64,000 nt of DNA, from the NCBI RefSeq assembly GCF_000682715.1, contig NZ_AWFH01000056.1, positions 62,001-126,000 of the forward strand. Direction: 5' to 3'. The stretch is from Hyphomonas atlantica corrig. (GTDB taxonomy: Bacteria; Pseudomonadota; Alphaproteobacteria; Caulobacterales; Hyphomonadaceae). Each line of letters begins with the position of its first letter. Position 1 is the first letter of the stretch. Under the pieces are notes generated by a model. It was not told the DNA's origin and searched no databases. It was given only the letters and a program-made list of their open reading frames with translations. Made by a program: the position numbers and the translations under genes. Positions 57,857-64,000 of the stretch are shown here, one piece after another.

Positions 57857-58384
57857 TTAGCCAGCGATACGGCGGACATAATCATATGCGCCCTTGCGGC
57901 TCTCACGCTTGCGCGCGGGCTGGAACGCCACTTTCGCATGCTCAGAGCAGTATGGGCCGCAGTCCGCCTTGCGGCCGCAGAAGGCGAATTTCGGATCCGC
58001 AGGATCACCGATTGGCCATTTGCACATGGAATCCCGCAGCGTGAGGATGGAGGCTGGCTCGCCGTCGGCCTGTTGCAGCGGCGGCAGGGGAGCCATGACT
58101 TCGGTGCGTTCAGCAGCGGGACGCACTTCCGGCGTCTCCGGTGCGGCCGGCGCCGCGACCTTGACGCTGCCGTCTGGCAACACGCGTGGTTTTGGACGGG
58201 CCAGGCGCGGCGGGCGTTTGACGGGGCGCGACGGTGTTGCGCGACCCGACAGGCCCAGACGGTGGACTTTGCCGATCACCGCATTGCGGGTGACGCCCCC
58301 CAATTGTTTGGCAATCTGAGAGGCTGAATGGCCCTCTGCCCAGAGTTTCTTCAGCACGCTTACCCGTTCTTCGGTCCAGGACAT
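57857..58384 (-). CDS. gcrA: cell cycle regulator GcrA
   Basis: 175 residues. N-terminal helix-turn-helix MSWTEERVSVLKKLWAEG with ASQIAKQLGG and VIGKVHRLGL; basic linker; C-terminal region with CKWPIGDPADPKFAFCG that binds sigma-70. GcrA binds GANTC sites methylated by CcrM and activates cell-cycle genes. Its own terminator and the DnaA-like boxes upstream are noted separately. Confidence 0.96.
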   Translation of the reverse strand: MSWTEERVSVLKKLWAEGHSASQIAKQLGGVTRNAVIGKVHRLGLSGRATPSRPVKRPPRLARPKPRVLPDGSVKVAAPAAPETPEVRPAAERTEVMAPLPPLQQADGEPASILTLRDSMCKWPIGDPADPKFAFCGRKADCGPYCSEHAKVAFQPARKRESRKGAYDYVRRIAG

Positions 58385-58529
58385 GGTTGGTCTCTCCCAG
58401 CTCGGATCAGGATCGTTAACACTTTCGATCCATCAGCCCCAATATATTGAGATGGCTTGGTACGCGCCATCCGCTCAGCACCTAGATATCGTATCAGGAG
58501 CGTAACGAAACACAACATGCTGAGAAGGC

Positions 58530-58634
58530 TTTCCACAGGCTTTCTACATCTTGTGGTTAACTGCGTCAGCCTGTGGACAAAGTTTGTGCATCGAAATTTG
58601 CGTGCTTTTTCCGAGTCTTGCCCCTCGCAGACTC
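58530..58634. promoter_or_regulatory. DnaA-box-like cluster and GANTC pair upstream of gcrA
   Basis: TTAACCACA (complement of 58552-58560) and TTGTCCACA (complement of 58572-58580) each differ from TTATCCACA at one base and lie 20 bases apart; CTTTCCACA (58529-58537) and CGATGCACA (complement of 58585-58593) have two differences. GAGTC (58613-58617) and GACTC (58630-58634) are CcrM-type sites. The latter also sit just upstream of the ABC permease. Confidence 0.4.
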
Positions 58635-58659
58635 AGGCAAAGACGCCTAAATACCGCGC

Positions 58660-59496
58660 ATGACAGATACTGCGACCGAACAGACTTCCGCCCGCCGCCA
58701 GGTTCGCCAATATGGCCAGTTCAACGGTTTGGGCCTGTGGACCCTGTTCAAGCGTGAGATTGGCCGCTTTCTGAAAGTGTGGATGCAAACCGTGTTTGCG
58801 CCTGTCGTGACCACGCTTTTGTTCATGACCGTGTTCAAGCTGGCGTTCGGTGACCGCGGTCGACTGATGGGTGACTTTGAAGGGCTCAACTACATTGAGT
58901 TCCTCGCGCCGGGCCTGATCGTCATGGCGATCCTTCAGAATGCCTTTCAGAATACGAGTTCCAGTCTGGTGCAGGCGAAGTTCAATTCCACCTATGTCGA
59001 CTTCCTGATGCCGCCATTGTCGCCGATGGAACTGACCATCGGATTCATCGGTGGCTCGGTTGTGCGCGGCCTTCTGGTGGCCCTGATCTCGGCCATCGGC
59101 ATCCAGTTGAGCGGACTGGCCGACCTGACCGTCGTTCATGTCTGGCCGATCCTCTGGTTCAGCATCACATCCGCGATTGCCCTCGGCGCGCTGGGCGCCA
59201 TTGGAGGCATCTGGGCCGACAAATTCGATCATCTGTCCGCCGTGACGAATTTCGTGATCGTCCCGCTCACCTTTCTGTCGGGCACCTTTTACGACATCAA
59301 GGTGATGTCCGAGCCATTCTACACGATGGCGCTGCTGGACCCCTTCTTCTACATGATTGACGGGTTCCGTTATGGTTTCCTCGGGGTTGCCAACAGCTCT
59401 GTCATTGTGGGGGTCTGGGTAACCGGATTGTTGGCGCTCGCTGGCATCCTCGCTGTCTGGCTCATGTTCCGGTCGGGGTACAAGCTCAAGGCATAG
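58660..59496 (+). CDS. ABC-2 type transporter permease
   Basis: 278 residues, six membrane helices; family motifs include GRFLKVWMQTVFAPVVTTLLF and FLSGTFYDIKVM plus the P-D-P-F-Y like LLDPFFYMIDGFRYGFLG. Substrate unknown (drug or polysaccharide export in relatives). No ATPase gene is adjacent, so its partner is encoded elsewhere. Confidence 0.9.
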   Translation: MTDTATEQTSARRQVRQYGQFNGLGLWTLFKREIGRFLKVWMQTVFAPVVTTLLFMTVFKLAFGDRGRLMGDFEGLNYIEFLAPGLIVMAILQNAFQNTSSSLVQAKFNSTYVDFLMPPLSPMELTIGFIGGSVVRGLLVALISAIGIQLSGLADLTVVHVWPILWFSITSAIALGALGAIGGIWADKFDHLSAVTNFVIVPLTFLSGTFYDIKVMSEPFYTMALLDPFFYMIDGFRYGFLGVANSSVIVGVWVTGLLALAGILAVWLMFRSGYKLKA

Positions 59497-59588
59497 CGAC
59501 TCCCCTCAGGCGGGAGCGGCATTGACGCTCCACTTCTGCCCCCCTTGAATAAAGCCAAAATTGGCTGGGGCCAGAAATGGAGACCATA

Positions 59589-60203
59589 ATGGGTAATGGA
59601 AAAATCCTCGCAGGGGCCGCCTTGTCGGCCATGATGCTGGCAGGTTGCCAGATGATACCGGCGGAGCAGACCGTCGCGCAGTATTGCGCGGATCCTGACA
59701 AGGCCACTGAGGCCGTCTGCAAGCTGAAGCTGGAAATCGACGGAAACACGACCGCGCTTGCCGATACGGACATGCGCCTCTCACAGGCCCGTTCAATGGC
59801 CGATAATGCGACCGAGGCCGCTGCGCGTGCGCAGGCCAGCGCTGATGCCGCACAGGCGCAGGCTGATGCAGCACTCGCAATGGCAGAGGAAGCCAACAGC
59901 AAGGAAGTGCAGTGCGAGACGCGCACCATCCAGAATTCTGACACGGGTTCATGCCGGCCGGGCTATGCGCTGACCAGCTGTACGCAGACGCGCTACACCT
60001 ACCGGGCAGGGGGCATGTCCATCCTGCGTGAGATCAATGACGAGCAGTGCCGGTTCAATAGCCGTGTGCTCGAGATGCAGGTGCGTTGCTGTGCTGTGTC
60101 CGGCTCAGCCCCTGAGCCGGAAGATACGCTGGTCGAGAACGAAATTCCGCCGCAGCCACCTCAGCCAGAAGCGCCAAAAGAGCCTGTGCCGGTTAGCCCA
60201 TAG
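59589..60203 (+). CDS. lipoprotein with coiled coil and cysteine-rich domain
   Basis: 204 residues. Lipobox LAGC near residue 20, an Ala-rich coiled coil (about 60-105, Lpp-like heptads), a cysteine-rich segment of about 70 residues (VQCETRT, SCRPGYALTSC, QCRF, RCC) and a Pro/Glu tail. No family known. Faces the caspase lipoprotein gene tail to tail. Confidence 0.7.
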   Translation: MGNGKILAGAALSAMMLAGCQMIPAEQTVAQYCADPDKATEAVCKLKLEIDGNTTALADTDMRLSQARSMADNATEAAARAQASADAAQAQADAALAMAEEANSKEVQCETRTIQNSDTGSCRPGYALTSCTQTRYTYRAGGMSILREINDEQCRFNSRVLEMQVRCCAVSGSAPEPEDTLVENEIPPQPPQPEAPKEPVPVSP

Positions 60204-60227
60204 TCGGCGCGACAGCCTCAAAATGAT

Positions 60228-60257
60228 GACGCCGCCAAGACCTGTCTCGGCGGCGTC
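60228..60257. other. hairpin between convergent lipoprotein genes
   Basis: Perfect 9-bp arms GACGCCGCC and GGCGGCGTC around a 12-base loop. No T run. It overlaps the first unit of the phased TGTCGC array. Confidence 0.5.
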
Positions 60258-60329
60258 GCTGTTTGGCGCGCTATGTCGCGTATTGTCACTGATCGTCACA
60301 TAGTGTCGCCGGATGTCGCTATTCGTCGT
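60254..60329 (+). repeat. eight-copy 10-bp-phased YGTCRC array
   Basis: Hexamers at exactly 10-base steps: CGTCGC 60254, TGGCGC 60264, TGTCGC 60274, TGTCAC 60284, CGTCAC 60294, TGTCGC 60304, TGTCGC 60314, CGTCGT 60324. Six match YGTCRC and two differ by one base; the four spacer bases are unrelated. It fills the gap between two convergent genes and runs into the end of the caspase gene. Confidence 0.78.
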
Positions 60330-62433
60330 CCTGCAGGAAGTAGAAGTCGCCACCCGTGGTGCCATCGGTATAGACCGGTCGCTGTTTCTGACCTGTGCGG
60401 GCAGCCACCGCATCCTGGACCCGTTTGAAGACGACGTTTGCCGGGTCATCGAGCGTGCTGATCAAATTGGCGAGTTCTTCGGAATAGATGCCGTCATCGG
60501 CCGCCGTCTTGCCGGGTTCCGTGGCGAACGCCTGGAAGACGCCGGATGCCCAGCCGACCGGACTGTAGGCGCGCATCAGGCCGCGGCTCTGATCATCCAT
60601 GACTGTCCGGCAGGCATCAAAGACGATGAAGGAAGTCGGCGCAACAGTTGTCGATACGCGGTTGAAGATCTGTTCGAAGCTGACGCCGAAGTCACGAATA
60701 TCCTCCGGCGAGGCGCCCGGAATGTCGGTGGGCAAGATGAAGTTCGTGCCCTCAACATTCACGCCATGGCCGGAATAGTAGAAGAAGGTGACCGGGTAGG
60801 CACCGGCATCCTTGCGGGCTTTCGCCATGCGCCCGAGAAGGCTGAGCGCGCGCACCGTTTGTCGCTGGCCAAGGTCTTCGCATTGCAGGACCGAGAAGCC
60901 GACATCCGTCAGCGCGGCGGTGATGCGGTCGCCATCCTGATGCGTCACGCTGAGGCGACTGACGGGAGGCGAATAGGCCAGATTGCTGAGCACCATGGCC
61001 TGCCGGTCGGGGTTCGGCCCGTTGATCCATGTGCAGCCAGCGATTTCCGTATCCGGCAGCAAGCCGCTCGCAGCGTTTGCGATTTCTGCCGCGCTCATCG
61101 CGGACGCATCGCTTACCCCCGTCGGCGGGGCAGACAATGTGCTGGTCAGGGGCGCAACCGGATCGCTGTCGCTTTCAACGGATCTGTGCGCGCTGATGCT
61201 CGTATCCGGATCAGGGCCGGGATCGGCAAGAAGCGTATCCAGCGAGACGACCTTGATTGACAGCGGAATGGTCTTCACGGCCTTGGCCATCTTCTGGCCA
61301 TTCACCTCAACCTGCTGGGACACTGTGAAAGTGAGGTCTGGCGAGCCTTCCTGAGTGGGAACGACTTTCCATTGCCAGAGTGTTGGCTCGCCCGGAATGA
61401 GCGGCTGTTCCTCCGGCGTTGTCGCTGTCAGGTCATATCCGTCGCCGACGATGGATGCCATCATCACGCCACTGGCGCGCACCGTATCGAATTCCAGCGA
61501 CAGTGCGTCCTGTGTGCTGTCAGGCGCGAGACCTGTGCCCATGATGGAGCGCAGAGATTCATCAATCTCTGCCTCGCTCGTGTCGCGCTGGATCGGTTGA
61601 ATGGCCACTTCAAGGAAATAGGGCTGGCCCAGCACCATCTGCTCTGGTGCGTGATGGGCGATCCGGCCACTGTCAAACGCATTCGCGGACTCGGCTGCCA
61701 GTTCCGAATAGCGATAGTCCCATTCCGGGCAATTCATGACGAATGCAGAATCGTCGATTTGGATGGTCTCGCTCCAGAAACAGAGCTGCTTGTCCATCAG
61801 TCCGGCTTCGAAGCCTTCGCCGGCAAGGTCCTTGGCCAATGCGTCCAGCGTCTCCGTCAAATTGCCCTGGATGCGATGGGTTGCCTGTTCGAACTCGCCA
61901 GAGCCGCCCTTGTCACATGTGATCAACAGGGTGCGCGGCGCAGAGATTTCCGCCTGGCATATTTCGACATTCTCAGCGCCGGCGGCCGTCTCGAGGTCGC
62001 TCAGATCGCCGCCTTCGGCCAGTGCGTCGAGCCATTCCAGCATGTCCGGGTCGTCGGCATGCAGCTCGCGCAGTTCGTCGAGATCTGTCTCGCTGCCAAA
62101 CTCCAGCGCGAGACCTGGCTCTTCTTCGGCATAGTCGTCGCCTCGAACCGGATCAGGTTGATCCCGGCCGGGTCGGACAGGGCGGCCGGGATTTGGGCTG
62201 GAGCCGGGGGCGGCCGCTCTGGGCGGTTCGGGCTGGACCTGAACGGGTGCAGGTGCGGGCGGAGGCGGGGGGGCAGGCTCCTGGTCGATCGGGGCGGGCT
62301 CAGGCGCTTCCACCGCTGGTTCGGGTGGCGCGCCGGCGGGCTCATCCATCGCATCATATTGGGCGCTGCAGGCGGCGAGGAGCGCGGCCAGCACAATTGC
62401 GCCGAGGCCTGTCATGAATGAGTTGATCCGCAT
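60319..62433 (-). CDS. lipoprotein with C-terminal caspase (metacaspase-like) domain
   Basis: 704 residues. Lipobox LAAC near residue 22, Pro-rich linker (EPAPPPPPAPAPVQVQPEPP), a mid region with several Cys of no known family, then a caspase-type peptidase fold at about 490-700: catalytic His in YYSGHGV and Cys in VFDACR. Extracytoplasmic caspase-like lipoproteins are rare. Start at the ATG 6 bases inside ATGGTGATG. Function unknown, perhaps processing of envelope proteins. Confidence 0.8.
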   Translation of the reverse strand: MRINSFMTGLGAIVLAALLAACSAQYDAMDEPAGAPPEPAVEAPEPAPIDQEPAPPPPPAPAPVQVQPEPPRAAAPGSSPNPGRPVRPGRDQPDPVRGDDYAEEEPGLALEFGSETDLDELRELHADDPDMLEWLDALAEGGDLSDLETAAGAENVEICQAEISAPRTLLITCDKGGSGEFEQATHRIQGNLTETLDALAKDLAGEGFEAGLMDKQLCFWSETIQIDDSAFVMNCPEWDYRYSELAAESANAFDSGRIAHHAPEQMVLGQPYFLEVAIQPIQRDTSEAEIDESLRSIMGTGLAPDSTQDALSLEFDTVRASGVMMASIVGDGYDLTATTPEEQPLIPGEPTLWQWKVVPTQEGSPDLTFTVSQQVEVNGQKMAKAVKTIPLSIKVVSLDTLLADPGPDPDTSISAHRSVESDSDPVAPLTSTLSAPPTGVSDASAMSAAEIANAASGLLPDTEIAGCTWINGPNPDRQAMVLSNLAYSPPVSRLSVTHQDGDRITAALTDVGFSVLQCEDLGQRQTVRALSLLGRMAKARKDAGAYPVTFFYYSGHGVNVEGTNFILPTDIPGASPEDIRDFGVSFEQIFNRVSTTVAPTSFIVFDACRTVMDDQSRGLMRAYSPVGWASGVFQAFATEPGKTAADDGIYSEELANLISTLDDPANVVFKRVQDAVAARTGQKQRPVYTDGTTGGDFYFLQDDE

Positions 62434-62538
62434 CACCATCCCCTTGGTTCCTGTGGTTAACAGGAAGTTACACGGGATTGGATGGCCTGCCAATTGAATG
62501 CGGGTTCAACCGGGTGGCGCAGGGCGCAGGCGGGGCGA

Positions 62539-63513
62539 TCAGGCGGGCGTCAGCTGGAACCGGTACAGCATGGGATAATGATCTGATCCGCAGGGGCGCA
62601 GGCGGTGGATGCCCAGCAATCTGAAATCATCCGTGACAAAGGCATGGTCCAGCGGCCAGGCCAGAAACGGGTTTTGCGCGCCATAGGAATTGTAGAGGCC
62701 GCGTCCGCGTTTCGGATCGCAGAGGCCGGCATGTTGCTTGAACTCCTTTACCATCCAGGACCAGCCGACCTCGTTGAAGTCCCCGATCACCATGGCGGGG
62801 CGGTGTTGCTCGCGCAGTTCATCGGCGACGATCATCAGCTCGTCATCAAGGTGCTGGGTGTCGTCGCGCGGGCGGGGCGGGCGCGGGTGGATGCAATAGA
62901 GGCGCACTTCGCGGCCGTCCAAATCCATGTCCACGGTCAGGGAGGGGACATGGTCCTGACAGAAATACCGTTCCTGCACTTCGCTGACGGGATAGCGCGA
63001 ATAGAAGAGGAGGCCGTTATGGGCTTCCTTGTCGAGAAGGTATGTATGGGGATAATCTGCCTCCAGCGGAGAGAGGGCCTCTCGCCAGCGGGCATTGGTT
63101 TCCGAGAGGAAGACCACATCGGCCTCACTGTCACGGATGCGGGCCAGCACGGCGGCATGGTCTTCATTCTCCTGCAGCACATTGATCAGCAGCACGGAGA
63201 GCGGCGTGCCCGGCATGCCCGGCCGGGCGCGGCGCAGTTCGCGTTTTCGACCGGGCAGGTAGGGCCAGATATCCAGTGCACAGATGACCAGCGCGACCGC
63301 ATAGGTCATCAGCAGGGTGGCATTGCCGATCTCGCCTGCCGGATACAGCGCCAGATAGAGCAGCAGCGCGGCGAGCAGGATGAGGCAGGTTTGCAGGCGG
63401 CCATAAATCCAGACGCGCATCCACCAGATTTCGGTGCGCAGCTTTGGCGCGATGGCGGCAAACAGGCCCCACACGCCGATCAACACAAAGACAGGTTCGA
63501 TCAGGGCGAGCAT
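62539..63513 (-). CDS. EEP-family (endonuclease/exonuclease/phosphatase) protein, membrane-anchored
   Basis: 324 residues: two or three membrane helices at residues 1-90, then an EEP domain at about 105-320. Catalytic signature residues: INVLQENEDH (Asn), FLSETNARW (Glu), IHPRPPRP, GDFNEV (Asp, Asn) and SDHYPML (His). Members are phosphodiesterases of nucleic acids or lipids; the outward-facing domain suggests an envelope or extracellular role. Confidence 0.88.
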   Translation of the reverse strand: MLALIEPVFVLIGVWGLFAAIAPKLRTEIWWMRVWIYGRLQTCLILLAALLLYLALYPAGEIGNATLLMTYAVALVICALDIWPYLPGRKRELRRARPGMPGTPLSVLLINVLQENEDHAAVLARIRDSEADVVFLSETNARWREALSPLEADYPHTYLLDKEAHNGLLFYSRYPVSEVQERYFCQDHVPSLTVDMDLDGREVRLYCIHPRPPRPRDDTQHLDDELMIVADELREQHRPAMVIGDFNEVGWSWMVKEFKQHAGLCDPKRGRGLYNSYGAQNPFLAWPLDHAFVTDDFRLLGIHRLRPCGSDHYPMLYRFQLTPA

Positions 63514-63611
63514 GGGGAAGGGGCCTTTCCGGGCGGCGTGTGACGGGGTGTGTTGCCCTATCTACGCGTGAGACCGGAAGAGAGTTGCGTGCCCGCCGCA
63601 CGATCCGGGGG

Positions 63612-63633
63612 CAGATCACGCAGGTGTGATCTG
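63612..63633. repeat. perfect 8-bp inverted repeat, six-base spacer
   Basis: CAGATCAC and GTGATCTG. An operator-like or hairpin site with no gene directly downstream on either strand. Confidence 0.4.
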
Positions 63634-63814
63634 TGTTCCCGTCAGCACAAACATCCGGACTGGCGCACGCCATCCGGGTATCCCGTATTCCCGGCCCCTG
63701 ATGGAACCGACAGCGCGGCGGGCGCCGTGGCGCTCCGCCTGATGATTTGTAGATGGCTACGGAGTGGAGCGTTACCGCCCGCCGCGCCGGAGATGCGGAA
63801 ATGAGGAGAGTTTG

Positions 63815-63914
63815 TCATCCCGGAAAGCGCCTCGCGCTTATCCGGGACCCACCCCGCAAGAAGGCACCCATGCTGCTGGGTCCCGGATATTTGCTCACGC
63901 AAATTCCGGGATGA
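63815..63914. repeat. nested palindromic repeat element (REP/MITE-like)
   Basis: Outer arms TCATCCCGGAA (63815-63825) and TTCCGGGATGA (63904-63914) are perfect complements; inner arms TATCCGGGACCCA (63840-63852) and TGGGTCCCGGATA (63877-63889) are also perfect. Two small hairpins (AAGCGC/GCGCTT and TTTGC/GCAAA) flank the inner stem, giving a cloverleaf fold of 100 bp. Similar dispersed palindromes are known in Alphaproteobacteria. Only one copy is in this window. Confidence 0.8.
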
Positions 63915-63934
63915 CAGGCACGGGAACCCCGTGG

Positions 63935-63952
63935 GGCGGGTCATGACCCGCC
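63935..63952. repeat. perfect 18-bp palindrome
   Basis: GGCGGGTCATGACCCGCC, without spacer. It lies 20 bases from the nested element and could be an operator or part of a larger composite repeat. Confidence 0.6.
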
Positions 63953-64000
63953 AGCCCGCCCTACCGATTGCTGAGCGCGCGAGGCGATCACCACGCTGAC

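Larger units (their letters stand above)
63514..64000. other. 487-bp region without a confident gene
   Basis: No open frame of coding quality. It contains the inverted repeat at 63612-63633, the palindromic element 63815-63914, and a perfect palindrome 63935-63952. A minus-strand frame entering from the right edge may stop at 63941 and could be the end of a neighbouring gene; about 20 codons are visible, too few to judge. Confidence 0.5.

Noticed and set aside
61420-61445. Two TGTCGC-like hexamers 20 bp apart in the caspase gene
   Set aside because: The intervening unit does not match at the 10-bp position; too weak to list as an array.
63941-64000. Minus-strand open frame entering from the right edge
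   Set aside because: Only about 20 codons are visible, ending in the palindrome; no recognisable sequence.

Overview
This is 64 kb of chromosomal DNA from an alphaproteobacterium, most likely of the Caulobacterales/Hyphomonadaceae type. Supporting signs are gcrA (an alphaproteobacterial cell-cycle regulator) with GANTC sites next to it, a serC-type leader RNA in front of a serC-serA pair, the rnd-lptC-lptA-lptB-rpoN cluster, a petP/petR-like MarR plus OmpR pair, long-form HPF, and high GC content throughout. I saw no rRNA, tRNA, integrase, transposase, prophage block or CRISPR array. The gene order is dense, with many 1-4 bp ATGA/TGATG overlaps. The taxon is an inference from gene content.

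Layout. 1-2.7 kb: serine biosynthesis (serA, running off the left edge, and serC) behind a structured leader. 2.7-9.7 kb: lipid and envelope metabolism (dioxygenase, lysoplasmalogenase-like protein, SDR dehydrogenase, desaturase, thioesterase), a VWA protein and an unidentified zinc-ribbon membrane protein. 9.7-12.8 kb: nucleoside salvage (cytidine deaminase, nucleoside hydrolase, ribokinase) and an S1/P1 nuclease. 12.8-17.5 kb: LPS transport genes with rpoN and an RNase D-like exonuclease. 17.6-22 kb: a nitronate-monooxygenase-like enzyme, an M3 peptidase lipoprotein, and ptsN/hpf. 22.3-24.5 kb: a PAS/HWE histidine kinase broken by one missing base, plus its receiver protein. 24.5-27.7 kb: a phage-shock locus with pspF facing a sigma-54 promoter that drives seven small genes, two of them unlisted mini-membrane proteins. 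27.7-31 kb: mnmC, CsbD, paired GNATs and a cysteine-cluster protein. 31-37.2 kb: assimilatory sulfate reduction (cysG, sulfite reductase, cysH) with a GST and DUF genes inside the operon. 37.2-43.8 kb: a TrmH-type methyltransferase, rpoH, a GntA-like N-hydroxylase operon and a GGDEF/EAL protein. 43.9-53 kb: zapE, rhomboid, acyltransferase, YedK, a GNAT-nitrilase fusion, a MarR/OmpR/EnvZ operon and a branched-chain aminotransferase. 53-56.4 kb: a Pro-Glu rod protein built on a 58-copy hexanucleotide repeat, dut, and two PspB-like proteins. 56.4-64 kb: a Pif1-like helicase, gcrA, an ABC permease, two lipoproteins (one with a caspase fold), an EEP-family protein and a palindromic repeat element.

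Functional links. Envelope maintenance is the dominant theme: LPS export, the Psp response, two further PspB-like proteins, rhomboid, an EnvZ-like kinase, several lipoproteins, a desaturase and an acyltransferase. RpoN, encoded at 13 kb, is the sigma factor needed for the PspF-dependent promoter at 25.7 kb. CysG makes the siroheme required by the sulfite reductase two genes further on.

The most unusual signals are not genes. (1) Arrays of a hexamer YGTCRC repeated at an exact or near-exact 10-bp (one helical turn) pitch occur at three places: about 28.09, 54.50 and 60.29 kb. (2) A perfect (GAGCCA)58 microsatellite lies inside a reading frame. (3) Convergent gene pairs repeatedly share one CTAG or CTAA tetranucleotide as both stop codons. 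(4) A nested-palindrome element lies near the right end.
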